64,000 bases of DNA from Metabacillus idriensis (GCF_009674765.1 NZ_WKKF01000001.1:558001-622000), one strand, 5' to 3'. Positions 36,414 through 45,342 are shown, counted from the first letter of the stretch. A program made the numbers and translations. The notes: a model not told the origin generated them from the letters alone.

Positions 36414-38370
36414 AGAGAACAAAACGTTATCAGCAGAAGAACAGCAAGCCATTCTTGAAAAATATGACCCTGAATCCGCAACAAGAAAACTGACAGGTGT
36501 TTTTGCCTGGATTGTCTTTTTTGGCTTGCTTGCTTTTTCACTCTTTCAGCTATACACTGCCATCGTCTCCGTATTTACTGCGCAAATTCAGCGTTCTGTT
36601 CACTTAGGTTTCGCTTTATCCCTTATTTTCCTCTTATTCCCGATAACAAAAAATAAGAAGAAAACCGGGAAATGGCAGGTCAGTCCGCTTGATATTATCC
36701 TGGCCCTGCTCAGTATTGCTGTAGGAGCTTACTGGCCTCTTTTTATGGAAGATATCGCCATGAGGGTCGGCATTTTAACAACAACTGATTTTGCGATCGG
36801 ATTAATTGCGATTTTATTAGTATTAGAAGCAACAAGACGTGCAGTGGGTCTGCCGATTACCATTATTGCAGTAGTTTTCATGCTATATGGGTTATTTGGC
36901 CAATACATGCCGGGATTTTTGCAGCATGGGGGACTGAGCTTAGAGCGCCTGGTTCAAACCATGTTCTTTACTACTGAAGGAATTCTTGGAACTCCTCTTG
37001 GGGTATCTGCAACGTTTATCTTTTTGTTCTTGCTGTTTGGATCGTTTCTTATCCAAACGGGAGTTGGACAATACTTCAACGATCTTTCTGCTGCGATTGC
37101 AGGAAAACGAGTAGGGGGACCCGCTAAAGTCGCGATCTTCTCAAGCGCACTGCAAGGAACAATCAGCGGAAGTTCCGTTGCAAACGTTGTTACGTCAGGT
37201 GCTTTTACCATACCGATGATGAAAAAATTAGGATATAAGCGTGAATTTGCAGGCGCAGTTGAAGCGGCAGCATCTACAGGCGGACAGCTGATGCCCCCAA
37301 TCATGGGCGCCGCAGCATTCCTGATGGTTGAATTTATCGGAAACGGCATCACATATTGGGATATTGCCAAAGCTGCAGCGATTCCGGCAGTTCTGTATTT
37401 TACGGGTATCTGGATTATGACTCACTTTGAAGCAAAGAGACTGGGTCTTCGGGGCTTAAAAGAAGAAGAAATGCCAAATCGCAAGGAAGTTTTAAAGAAA
37501 ATCTATTTGCTGCTTCCGATTGTTGCAATCGTGGTGTTGTTAATGACAGGAGTACCTGTTATGCATGCAGCGCTGTATTCTATTTTAATAGCCATAGGAG
37601 CAGGCTTTATTAATAAGGAAACACGCATGGGGCCAAAAGCGATTGTTTTGGCACTTGTTGATGGTGCGAGATCAGCACTGTCCGTTGCAGCTGCAACAGC
37701 TGCCGCTGGAATTATTGTAGGGATTGTCACAAAAACAGGTCTCGGTTTAACTCTTGCGAATGGTTTAATCGATTTGGCGGGAGGAGCAATTATTCCAACT
37801 TTGTTCCTTACTATGATTGCCGCTCTCATTCTGGGGATGGGTTCACCGACCACAGCAAACTATGTAATCACTTCAACAATAGCTGCACCCGCTATTATTT
37901 TCCTTGGCTATCCGGATTTGGCGGCTCATTTATTCGTATTCTATTTTGGAATAATAGCCGACATCACACCTCCTGTTGCTCTTGCAGCGATTGCTGCGGC
38001 CGGGGTATCTGGCGGAGAACCAATCAAAACAGGAGTTATCTCTGCAAAGCTCGCCATTGCAGCCTTTATTATTCCGTATATATTCGTTCTGCAGCCGCAA
38101 ATGCTGTTAATCGATACCACGCTGCCCGAAATCGCCTGGGTTGTCTTCACGGCAGTTTCTGGTATGATCGCTATTGGAGCTGGAATGATTGGTTTCTGGA
38201 TGAGAAAGCTGCACTGGATTGAACGGCTTCTCGCCATCGCAGCAGGCTTGCTGCTTATCTATCCAGAGGGGATTTCGGATACGATCGGCTTAATTCTTTT
38301 TGCAGGCTTATTCGCAATCCAGTTATTTATGAAAAAAGATAAAGATCAAAATTTACCACAGCAGGCATAA
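36406..38370 (+). CDS. TRAP transporter permease, fused small and large subunits
   Basis: 654 residues with about 16-17 membrane helices. The N-terminal four-helix part corresponds to DctQ and the rest to DctM (GSFLIQTGVGQYFNDLSAAIAGKRVGGPAKVAI, SGSSVANVVTSGAFTIPMMKKLGY, STGGQLMPPIMGAAAFLM). This fused form is the normal partner of TAXI binding proteins and works as a Na+-driven importer. AAAGGAGTG precedes the ATG. A terminator follows. Confidence 0.94.
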   Translation: MSEENKTLSAEEQQAILEKYDPESATRKLTGVFAWIVFFGLLAFSLFQLYTAIVSVFTAQIQRSVHLGFALSLIFLLFPITKNKKKTGKWQVSPLDIILALLSIAVGAYWPLFMEDIAMRVGILTTTDFAIGLIAILLVLEATRRAVGLPITIIAVVFMLYGLFGQYMPGFLQHGGLSLERLVQTMFFTTEGILGTPLGVSATFIFLFLLFGSFLIQTGVGQYFNDLSAAIAGKRVGGPAKVAIFSSALQGTISGSSVANVVTSGAFTIPMMKKLGYKREFAGAVEAAASTGGQLMPPIMGAAAFLMVEFIGNGITYWDIAKAAAIPAVLYFTGIWIMTHFEAKRLGLRGLKEEEMPNRKEVLKKIYLLLPIVAIVVLLMTGVPVMHAALYSILIAIGAGFINKETRMGPKAIVLALVDGARSALSVAAATAAAGIIVGIVTKTGLGLTLANGLIDLAGGAIIPTLFLTMIAALILGMGSPTTANYVITSTIAAPAIIFLGYPDLAAHLFVFYFGIIADITPPVALAAIAAAGVSGGEPIKTGVISAKLAIAAFIIPYIFVLQPQMLLIDTTLPEIAWVVFTAVSGMIAIGAGMIGFWMRKLHWIERLLAIAAGLLLIYPEGISDTIGLILFAGLFAIQLFMKKDKDQNLPQQA

Positions 38371-38378
38371 CAGACTGG

Positions 38379-38417
38379 AAAAAGCGTGAAAATCATCCTG
38401 ATTTTCATGCTTTTTTT
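38379..38417 (+). terminator. Terminator of the TRAP operon
   Basis: AAAAGCGTGAAAATC/GATTTTCATGCTTTT with a five-base loop and T7. Confidence 0.9.
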
Positions 38418-38509
38418 AATCCATACAACCTAACGAAAGCTCGTCATTAAGTCGATTATTGTCCGGGAAATGAGTCGAATGGGATTCTACTGTTATCGTA
38501 AAATATTCT

Positions 38510-38966
38510 ATGCATCCTGAAGGTGATAAGAGGATATTAGAAAAAAAGTGCATAAATGATGCGTTGAAGCATTTGAATAACATGGAAGGATTTCCTCCCG
38601 AAGCGAATATGGAAATGAAAAAGATGCCTAAGCCGCTCAGGTATTTCGGTTATTTTTTATTGGGTTCTTTTCAGTAGATGTTATTGTCATTCTGATTGGA
38701 ATCCTGATCACCTAATACGCTGAAGCATAGAAAGCTCTAAATTTTATCTCGAAGTCCATAATCTGCCTGCATACCAGTATGTTTGGACAGTGGACTCAAT
38801 TATAGGCAACATTTACTCCACTTCTTACGGTTCTAAGAAATTTCTTGGCTTCAGTTCAGATGCTTTTGAAGAGGATTTAAAGGGGGAACTGCTTAAACTG
38901 AATTCGGATGGTCTGTTTAATGAAGAGATTCAGCTCTCAGTGAAACTGGCGCTGAAAAGAGAATAA
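38510..38966 (+). pseudogene. Broken membrane-protein gene (frameshifted)
   Basis: Three frames join into one protein-like sequence. 38510-38677 reads MHPEGDKRILEKKC to RYFGYFLLGSFQ then stop. The neighbouring frame continues hydrophobic (FSVDVIVILIGILIT, stop). From about 38724 a third stretch, FYLEVHNLPAYQYVWTVDS to KLALKRE, ends at 38966. At least two disruptions break an original gene of about 150 codons with one membrane hairpin. I do not recognise the family. Confidence 0.55.
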
Positions 38967-38991
38967 AATCAGCTCGGCTGGAGGGAATCCA

Positions 38992-39399
38992 ATGAAGTAT
39001 ACTCAAAAAGACTTTAACCAAAATCTATTAAACAGGATTACATCTATTGAGCAGAAATTGAAAAAACACATAGAAGACTTGATGAAAGAATATAAGCCTA
39101 TTTTTAAAGATACCCTTAAGATTGACGGGGATTTTGAGCATGAGGGTACTCATCCTTTCAAACCGGGTTATCGTTCTGCAATATCTGTTGGAATCATTGA
39201 TGAATATGGAGAAATAGTCAATTTACATACAGTGCCGATTTGGGAATGTAACTGCCGTTTCCTGGGTTTACAGGTTTCATCAAAGATTGCAGGAAGTAGG
39301 TTAGTTGGTGAACTACTTGATGAATCTGCAGAAATGATTAAAGAAGAGTTAATAGAATTTATCCAGAATCATCTTGAGGAATTGAATAGAAAGGGCTGA
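38992..39399 (+). CDS. Hypothetical soluble protein
   Basis: 135 residues, no signal or membrane segment; helical N-terminus (NRITSIEQKLKKHIEDLMKEYKP), a central strand-rich part (SAISVGIIDEYGEIVNLHTVPIWECNC) and a helical end. GGAGGGAAT precedes the ATG. It directly follows the broken membrane gene. A similar layout (soluble plus small membrane protein) occurs in immunity-type loci, but no homology is evident to me. Confidence 0.6.
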   Translation: MKYTQKDFNQNLLNRITSIEQKLKKHIEDLMKEYKPIFKDTLKIDGDFEHEGTHPFKPGYRSAISVGIIDEYGEIVNLHTVPIWECNCRFLGLQVSSKIAGSRLVGELLDESAEMIKEELIEFIQNHLEELNRKG

Positions 39400-39404
39400 A
39401 TCTA

Positions 39405-39563
39405 ATGATTTACTTTCTTTTTTTAGTCATACATATAATAATAGGCATTGCCCTAGTAAACATAAGAGGAAGACTCCCTAAACCGATTATTGTATTTGCA
39501 TTCTCTTTTATAGGAATGAGCTCCATTTATTTTGGAGCAGTGCTGTTTTTAGGAATCATATAA
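39405..39563 (+). CDS. Small hydrophobic protein (52 residues)
   Basis: Two predicted membrane helices: MIYFLFLVIHIIIGIALVNI and PIIVFAFSFIGMSSIYFG with a short basic loop (RGRLPK) between. The ATG is five bases after the previous stop; AAAGGG upstream overlaps that gene's end, so the two are coupled. No family recognised. Confidence 0.5.
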   Translation: MIYFLFLVIHIIIGIALVNIRGRLPKPIIVFAFSFIGMSSIYFGAVLFLGII

Positions 39564-39677
39564 GGATCTATGATTACACTATTTACTTATTTCTGCTGTT
39601 TTTAGTACCCATTCAGGCTCTGCTTTTCCTGTTTTAAATGATTCTTTACAAAAACTCTTTGAGCCTGAATAATTTTG

Positions 39678-39706
39678 TTGACTTTGCGCACGCAGCCTCA
39701 TATAAT
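39678..39706 (+). promoter_or_regulatory. tRNA-Val promoter
   Basis: TTGACT at 39678-39683, 17-base spacer, TATAAT at 39701-39706, 31 bases before the tRNA. Confidence 0.8.
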
Positions 39707-39737
39707 AGAGTTTGTCAGCAATACACCTACATAATGC

Positions 39738-39809
39738 GACTTGTTAGCTCAGTGGGAGAGCACTTCCTTGACAGGGAAGGGGTCGGGGGTTCGAATCCCT
39801 CACAGGTCA
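39738..39809 (+). tRNA. tRNA-Val (anticodon GAC)
   Basis: Cloverleaf reads: acceptor GACTTGT with ACAGGTC, D arm GCTC..GAGC, anticodon stem CTTCC/GGAAG with loop TTGACAG (anticodon GAC), T arm GGGGG-TTCGAAT-CCCTC. No encoded CCA. Its 3' 46 bases are the left attachment site of the integrated element. Confidence 0.95.
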
Positions 39810-39810
39810 T
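39764..39810 (+). repeat. attL, left copy of the 47-bp repeat
   Basis: Starts TTCCTTGACAGGG and ends CACAGGTCAT; identical to 53033-53079. It lies within and just past the tRNA-Val 3' half, so integration leaves the tRNA intact. Confidence 0.93.
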
Positions 39811-39893
39811 AATGCTAGTTGTATCAAGGGTTTCAAGCGTTTTGAAATCGTATAAAATGTTGTGGTCGGTGCTTTACCGTCATGACTATTTTT

Positions 39894-39929
39894 AAACCAC
39901 TTCTCAAATTATTGGGAGGTGGTTTTTTT
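39894..39929 (+). promoter_or_regulatory. Terminator-like hairpin covering the integrase ribosome site
   Basis: AACCACTTCTC pairs with GGGAGGTGGTT in an 11-bp stem followed by T7. The right arm contains the only ribosome binding site for the integrase, so the hairpin should end tRNA read-through and hide the site. Confidence 0.6.
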
Positions 39930-40842
39930 GTTGTTGAAATTTGCAGTTCAAGACTTTATTGATGATAGGGAATACAAGAATGTAACAGCTAGCACCCTTG
40001 AAGGTTACCGTATTATGTTGAAGCAGTTTGAAGAATACTGTTCTTCGCAAGAATTATTGAACGTGGAAGATATTACTGCTAACACTATTAAAAAATACAT
40101 TATCTACTGTCAGAAACGTGGGAATAATGCTACCACTACTAATTCAAAGCTTCAACGTATACGGGCCTTGTTAAATTACATGGTGGAATGTGAAGTTATC
40201 GAGAAAAATCCTGCCAAGAAGATTCAAAAGGCAAGAGAAGATACACGTATAGATGTATTCACCGATTATCACATCAAGCAAATGCTGAACTATTATAGGA
40301 GAATCAAACAACGTGAGAAAGCTTTCTATGCGTACAGGGACTATCAAATAATAGTGACGCTGATAGGGACAGGTTTGAGATTATCAGAATTATGTTCCTT
40401 GAAATGGTCTGATATTAACTTTGAACAACAAACCATGTCAATCTTCGGTAAAAACCGTAAAAGAGAAACAATACCAGTAACTGAAAAATGCATGAAAGAA
40501 CTAGCTGCTTATAAGGTTTATTGCCAACAAGTGTTTAACGGCAAATTGAGTGAATTTGTCTTTACCAACAAAGATAATCAAACATTGACACCAAACGCAG
40601 TTCAAAACGTGTTCAAACGACTTTCAAAGATAATGAACTTCCGTGATGTGCGTTTGTCTAGCCATACATTCAGACACACATTCTGCCAAAGGTGTATTCA
40701 GTCTGGCATGAGTACATTTGCAGTTCAACGTCTAATGAGACACTCCTCAATAGTAGTTACTGAACGTTACGCAGCTATGTGGGGAAATGACCTGAAGGAA
40801 CAGAATGATAGGTTTAACCCGCTTAATTCAATAGATATATAG
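39928..40842 (+). CDS. Tyrosine recombinase/integrase of the element
   Basis: About 304 residues. An N-terminal core-binding SAM-like domain (8-90) is followed by a catalytic domain (105-300) with TGLRLSELCSLKW (first Arg), SSHTFRHTFCQRC (HxxR), LMRHSSIVVTERY (His, nucleophile Tyr). It catalyses integration and excision at the tRNA-Val site. The start is a TTG at 39928 (or the next two TTG codons) seven bases after GGGAGGTGG. No excisionase of known type is adjacent. Confidence 0.92.
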   Translation: MLLKFAVQDFIDDREYKNVTASTLEGYRIMLKQFEEYCSSQELLNVEDITANTIKKYIIYCQKRGNNATTTNSKLQRIRALLNYMVECEVIEKNPAKKIQKAREDTRIDVFTDYHIKQMLNYYRRIKQREKAFYAYRDYQIIVTLIGTGLRLSELCSLKWSDINFEQQTMSIFGKNRKRETIPVTEKCMKELAAYKVYCQQVFNGKLSEFVFTNKDNQTLTPNAVQNVFKRLSKIMNFRDVRLSSHTFRHTFCQRCIQSGMSTFAVQRLMRHSSIVVTERYAAMWGNDLKEQNDRFNPLNSIDI

Positions 40843-40889
40843 TTATATGTTTTTGTGGATTGTAAATATATCAGAAAGGATGTTTTGAA

Positions 40890-41087
40890 ATGGTGCATAC
40901 TCAACTACCAAACATTACTGAAATGAAAGCTGAAGATGCAATCTTGTGGTACTTGAAAGAGATAAACGAAGTGTACAGCACGAAGCATAGAGTGGCTGGA
41001 ACGTATTCAGAAGAATACAAGGAAGCATTGCTTGATTGGAAACACCAGCTAAATGAGAAATGTAACGTTATCAGGCAACAGTTTTAA
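40890..41087 (+). CDS. Hypothetical protein next to the integrase
   Basis: 65 residues, acidic, soluble, helical (MKAEDAILWYLKEINEVYSTKH). AAAGGA precedes the ATG at good spacing. Its place right after the integrase would suit an excision or regulatory helper, but no HTH can be seen and I do not recognise it. Confidence 0.55.
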   Translation: MVHTQLPNITEMKAEDAILWYLKEINEVYSTKHRVAGTYSEEYKEALLDWKHQLNEKCNVIRQQF

Positions 41088-41153
41088 GGCAAAGAAAAAA
41101 GGTGTGTGTTCGCAGCACGCACCCCAAAACTTACATATCAAGATTATACGTTT

Positions 41154-41265
41154 AACCGTACAGTTACAGAAAGCTGAACAGTAGTACAACAACACTAGAT
41201 GTACAACCGTACAAACTGTAAAGCAATAGACAAATAACCATACAAAATAAACGAATAACCGTACA
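41154..41265 (+). repeat. Four AACCGTACA direct repeats, candidate iterons
   Basis: Copies at 41154-41162, 41205-41213, 41236-41244 (one mismatch) and 41257-41265. Starts are 51, 31 and 21 bases apart, close to whole helical turns. They lie just upstream of the winged-helix gene at 41375, like replication iterons or its own operator. Confidence 0.6.
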
Positions 41266-41374
41266 ATTTTTAGTTTACCAAAAAATTTGGAGAATTAAAA
41301 GTTCTATTCAGTGATGCCTTTTTTCTGAAAGGGTAATGTGCGGTTGTTCTGTACATAGACAGGGGAAAGCAATC

Positions 41375-42181
41375 GTGCAATCAGGGAACATAGCCAACTT
41401 TAAAGAACTATCTAACTTCAGAGATATAAAGGAATTTAACAACCATTTTGAACAGTGGATGACTGAAATTAAAGTACAATTCACAAAGGCTGAAACAATT
41501 GCCCTTAAACGCCTTGCAAGGTATTCAGCAAAGGTTGCTGGTGTTTGCAATGCAAAGATAGGAACAATTACTAAAGCTACACACGAATTAGACGGTGCTG
41601 GTATAAGCCGTAGCAGTTTTAAACGAATGGTGACTAAAGCAAAGGATTTAGGCTTATTAGTTGTACATGAAACTGTACGAAAAAACGGCAGTAAATCAAG
41701 CAACGTATACTCTTTTAATCGATATCAGGCTTCTTCACAACCAGCTTCTGAACCATCCAATGTTGAAAAATTGAACCACCCACAAACAGACAACCTTTTT
41801 GAAACTAACAAACAAGATATTAAAGATTTACGTAAGGACGAACTGCATACTTCGCAAAAGGAAGAATTGATTTTAGATGCAACTTTTGTAAGCGAAACTG
41901 TTCCCGCTGCTTTTACTAACTTTGCGAAGTGTTTCTACAATGATGCGAAAGTGATTGAAGAATTTTGGAAGCTTGTAACTATATCAGCACTTAAACATAA
42001 AGTCACAGAAGACATCACGGACACCGCTATAAAGGCGTTTAAGGCTTTGGTACGAAAGGTGAAGTTCAGCACCGTAACAAGCACTTATGGCTTCTATTGG
42101 GGCATTTTGAATAAGAAATTTAGAAGTGTTTACCTTAAACGAATGTTGAATTCTTGGTGGGAAAGTGGTACAGCAAACTAA
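41375..42181 (+). CDS. Winged-helix/HTH protein, possible replication initiator or regulator
   Basis: About 268 residues. Residues about 40-110 form a helical HTH region (LKRLARYSAKVAGVCNAKIGTITKATHELDGAGISRSSFKRMVTKAKDLGLLVVHETVRKN would give two HTH helices and a wing). The linker is polar; the C-terminal part (FWKLVTISALKHKVTEDITDTAIKAFKALVRKVK) is helical. Such proteins are common on Bacillus plasmids and elements. The GTG at 41375 behind AGGGGA is preferred over an ATG at 41336. The repeats upstream support a DNA-binding initiator role. No definite family. Confidence 0.62.
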   Translation: MQSGNIANFKELSNFRDIKEFNNHFEQWMTEIKVQFTKAETIALKRLARYSAKVAGVCNAKIGTITKATHELDGAGISRSSFKRMVTKAKDLGLLVVHETVRKNGSKSSNVYSFNRYQASSQPASEPSNVEKLNHPQTDNLFETNKQDIKDLRKDELHTSQKEELILDATFVSETVPAAFTNFAKCFYNDAKVIEEFWKLVTISALKHKVTEDITDTAIKAFKALVRKVKFSTVTSTYGFYWGILNKKFRSVYLKRMLNSWWESGTAN

Positions 42182-42355
42182 TGTACTCTAACGAGTAATA
42201 GTGCTTACAACATAGAAAAATATGGTTTATAATTATAATTAAAGTCTGAAAATTACTAAAAAAATGTTTGGTGAAACTTACCAAAATATAAAGAAAATTC
42301 GTGATTGGTTGAAGCTATAAATGGAAGTGTGGAAAGAAAGGAAGGTTTATAAAAT

Positions 42356-42931
42356 ATGCCAAATTGTGATTGGGGTAAACCGTGTACTTGTATTGATTGT
42401 CGTACCAAGACCTTCAGCATTCCCTGCAATTCTTGCGGTTTTAAGACAACCGTTTCTTATGAAATAGGTTATGGTGGCGGTAGTACAGATAGAAAAGGGC
42501 TTTTCAGTTATGACTTCCAGGAACGAAAAGAAGAAACTTCTGAAATCGATTGTTTTAAATGTGGTCATCATATGACTGATGTTCCTTACTATGAAAAGAT
42601 AGATGTACACATTAATGAATACAAATTGAATGAAAAATCATGTGCTGAATGTGGAATCAAAAATTCTGAAGCTGGTCTTAAAATAATTCAATATAGAGAA
42701 TGGAAGGACAAAACCCTTTGTTTGGGTTGCCTTGAAAAGAGACTTGTAAATGAAATTCCTAATCCTTCCAATGGTGAAAAAAAGTTTAAGATAGATGTTA
42801 ATACAACAAAATATGTATTGGATAAGGTCATGGTTCCTTGTGTAACTTGTGGAAGAAAACGTTGGTTAAAAGCTGATAATCAGTGGCGAAAACAATGTAC
42901 TAACTGCTATAAAAAGGCTTTGGAGGTGTAA
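42356..42931 (+). CDS. Cysteine-rich multi zinc-ribbon protein
   Basis: 191 residues with at least five Cys pairs: CTCIDC and CNSCGF near the N-terminus, CFKCGHH in the middle, CAECGIK, CLGCLEK, CVTCGRK and CTNCYKK at the end. These are zinc-ribbon knuckles, likely binding three or more zinc ions. AAAGGAAGG precedes the ATG. Four bases separate it from the next gene, so the two form a cassette. Function unknown; nucleic-acid or protein binding is expected from the domain type. Confidence 0.65.
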   Translation: MPNCDWGKPCTCIDCRTKTFSIPCNSCGFKTTVSYEIGYGGGSTDRKGLFSYDFQERKEETSEIDCFKCGHHMTDVPYYEKIDVHINEYKLNEKSCAECGIKNSEAGLKIIQYREWKDKTLCLGCLEKRLVNEIPNPSNGEKKFKIDVNTTKYVLDKVMVPCVTCGRKRWLKADNQWRKQCTNCYKKALEV

Positions 42932-42935
42932 GTGA

Positions 42936-43838
42936 ATGGTAAAGAAGCGTAAAAATAAAAAGAATACCCAATCACTTAACGTGACCTTTGAATTGTATTT
43001 TAACCCTTATATTAAAGATAATTATACACGTATATATGATGTGTTATTGGAAACGCATAATCGTACATATGAAGCAATTTATAAAGAAATTAAGGAAAAT
43101 CCACAATTAGTTTATGGTAATTACCTTAAAGACGCAAAATCTGCTATTTCTAACAATTATTATTCTGAAGATGCTGACCCAAGTTCCTATTATGAACAAT
43201 TAGAAGAATATGTGGTTGAACGTATGCAAGAACAATCGTTAATGCATTATCAGTTTGAATTAATGTCATTGAGTAATTTGTATCAAGTATTTGAACAGCA
43301 GTTAAGAAAATGGTTATTTGAGGAAATGACCCATAGACATAACCAATACATTAATCAAATTGAGTTTGTTCTTAATGACGAAGAAAAAGATTATGGGTAT
43401 TTTTATAGTAAGTTTGAACAGTTACAAAATGTTTTAAAAGAAATGAATCTAACTTTTACAATTCCATCTTCTGTAACAGAGTGGGCTGAATTATTTGGTG
43501 ATGTTGAAGAGAACGGAATTGAAGTTCCTATTGTAGAAACAGAAATTTGGAAAACAATTCGTGAATGTAATTTAATATCAAATACTTTTAAACATGGTAG
43601 TGGTAAATCTGCTAAGGAATTATACAAGCTGCATCCTGAATACTTTGAAACAGTAATTTCAAGTGATACTAAGCTTATGAATTTGTATCGTACAACCAAT
43701 ATGGAAGAAGTATTATGTGTGGAACGAATATCTTTCGAAAAATATGTTAAATCAATGAAAAGTTTTTGGGAGAAGCTAAAGATGCACCAAAGTGGTTCTG
43801 TTATGCTGGAAATTAATACGTCATCAGAAGAAGTATAA
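42936..43838 (+). CDS. Hypothetical protein with a HEPN-like NxxKHG motif
   Basis: 300 residues, helical, with a basic start (MVKKRKNKKNTQ). The segment ECNLISNTFKHGSGKSAKELYKLHPEYF near residues 210-235 resembles a motif (N..KHG.G.SA..L...P..F) seen in HEPN-like proteins tied to defence and stress. This is an inference from one motif. GGAGGTG overlaps the previous stop, so it is coupled to the zinc-ribbon gene. Very AT-rich relative to the core genes, consistent with recent transfer. Confidence 0.5.
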   Translation: MVKKRKNKKNTQSLNVTFELYFNPYIKDNYTRIYDVLLETHNRTYEAIYKEIKENPQLVYGNYLKDAKSAISNNYYSEDADPSSYYEQLEEYVVERMQEQSLMHYQFELMSLSNLYQVFEQQLRKWLFEEMTHRHNQYINQIEFVLNDEEKDYGYFYSKFEQLQNVLKEMNLTFTIPSSVTEWAELFGDVEENGIEVPIVETEIWKTIRECNLISNTFKHGSGKSAKELYKLHPEYFETVISSDTKLMNLYRTTNMEEVLCVERISFEKYVKSMKSFWEKLKMHQSGSVMLEINTSSEEV

Positions 43839-43919
43839 AAATATTTTTTAACCATTAGTACAGGAATTAAGAACGCAATAAAAGGCATCTGATGAAGTGA
43901 AGGTTATGGATGTAGAGAA

Positions 43920-43954
43920 AAAGCACCTTGATATATTCAGGGTGCCTTTTTTTT
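43920..43954. terminator. Bidirectional terminator between convergent cargo genes
   Basis: AAAGCACCTTGA-TATAT-TCAGGGTGCC followed by T8 on the plus strand, with A5 on the other side. Confidence 0.85.
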
Positions 43955-43955
43955 A

Positions 43956-44261
43956 TTAACCGAACTCTATGCTGATTTCATCACCCGCTTCATAGTGCGT
44001 AGGCAGCTGTTGAATTAGGGTGTGTACCGAATAAGTTACATAATCTTCAACTTCTTTTGGTAAATGGTATTCCAACTTCAACATACCCAACGGAAGAACG
44101 TACTTTAGTTTTAGACTTGTGTAGTACTCATATTCGCATTCTTTATATAGTTTTTTTAGTTTTACCGCTTCTTCCGTTGTTAATCCTTTAAAGGCACTTT
44201 CAATCACCTTTTTTACTAGCTGCACATGTTTTTCTGAATCCACATTAAATACTTTTTTCAT
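43956..44261 (-). CDS. Hypothetical small protein of the element
   Basis: 101 residues, soluble, helical in its first half (EKHVQLVKKVIESAFKGLTTEEAVKLKKLYKECEYEYYTS). GGAAGG lies upstream of the ATG at correct spacing. It follows the DUF5677-like gene by 77 bases on the same strand and is probably co-transcribed. No family recognised. Confidence 0.55.
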   Translation of the reverse strand: MKKVFNVDSEKHVQLVKKVIESAFKGLTTEEAVKLKKLYKECEYEYYTSLKLKYVLPLGMLKLEYHLPKEVEDYVTYSVHTLIQQLPTHYEAGDEISIEFG

Positions 44262-44338
44262 TTTATTATACCTTCCTTTTCTCGTTTAAGTTTTTTTAAT
44301 TTGTTATTTACAACCCTTAAACAACGGAAGGTTTAAAA

Positions 44339-45214
44339 TCAGACATATTCTTCTTCAAAAAAGTTTGAGAACTCAGGTCTTACAACTCGGTGGAATTTTA
44401 AAAAGTCTGAAGTATATTCAGGACAATAACGTTTTACCATTAAGACTGTGCATAGAAGAAGCATTGATATTGTTTGATTTGAAAGAGTATTATTTTTTTG
44501 GTTTTCATATCGAATGGGGATTAAGATATGCTTTTGGGAAGTTTCATCAAAAAGGATACTATCAAGTGCGTTGTAACCATGACTCTCAAGAGAATAGGCA
44601 GCATATAACATAGGGTCTGTGCCTTTAATTTTCCGTGAAAGTTGGTTAAACGTTGTAGCATTACTACAAAGGCTGTACCATTTTGGTGCAAAATACTTAC
44701 CTTTTTCCTCTAATTGCATTTTCTTTTTTAACCATACTTTGTTTACCGGAACCAAGTTCTCTTTTGTTAGCGTATTTTCCTGTTTTTTAATAACATCTTT
44801 CATTTCTTCTACGGTATATATTGTTTCTAAACCCTTGTTTTCAAGCGATTTTTGAATGAAAATAATTAAATCATGAAGGTATGAAACGTAGTACGAGAGT
44901 GCCCGCTTTTCAAGTGATGTACCACCTTGAAGTATAAATTGCAGACCCACAAAGGTTTCATATAAACTTCTGAAACTAGAAGTTAATGCACTATTAGATT
45001 CGTGGTCAAGGAGAATATACACCCCATCTGCTTGTTCAATCACCTTCCGAAAGAGTGAAATTATGACCATATCGTGTGTTAGGGGGTCTTTTTTTCCAAC
45101 ACATATTCTAAGTACTCTTTCTGATGCTGAAATACAGTTACTTAAATGCTTCATTAAAGGAAGACTACTGTCTTCTGTATAGTCCGAATCAATAATTACA
45201 TCAAATATACCCAA
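44339..45214 (-). CDS. DUF5677-like (HEPN-type) protein
   Basis: 291 residues, all helical. The stretch ISLFRKVIEQADGVYILLDHESNSALTSSFRSLYETFVGLQFIL fits DUF5677, a helical family often found near defence or stress genes and thought to be HEPN-related. HGYNALDSILFDE near the C-terminus is another conserved-looking segment. The start is TTG behind AGAGGTGAT. Cargo role in abortive infection is possible but unproved. Confidence 0.6.
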   Translation of the reverse strand: MGIFDVIIDSDYTEDSSLPLMKHLSNCISASERVLRICVGKKDPLTHDMVIISLFRKVIEQADGVYILLDHESNSALTSSFRSLYETFVGLQFILQGGTSLEKRALSYYVSYLHDLIIFIQKSLENKGLETIYTVEEMKDVIKKQENTLTKENLVPVNKVWLKKKMQLEEKGKYFAPKWYSLCSNATTFNQLSRKIKGTDPMLYAAYSLESHGYNALDSILFDETSQKHILIPIRYENQKNNTLSNQTISMLLLCTVLMVKRYCPEYTSDFLKFHRVVRPEFSNFFEEEYV

Positions 45215-45298
45215 GAAATCACCTCTTGATATGATATTTTAGGTATATTATAGCAGTATATGGAAGTTTGAGGTTGAGGAAATACTTAAATTTGCATA

Positions 45299-45342
45299 AA
45301 AAAAGTCCCATTAAAGCCAAAAATGAAACAGGCCTCAATGGG
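45299..45342 (-). terminator. Terminator downstream of the second winged-helix gene
   Basis: On the minus strand CCCATT pairs with AATGGG across a 24-base loop, which contains a further GGCC-type pairing, followed by T7. Confidence 0.55.

Noticed and set aside
41097-41126. GGTGTGTG/CACGCACC hairpin as a terminator
   Set aside because: No T-run follows on the plus strand; on the minus strand there is a T-run but no gene ending there.
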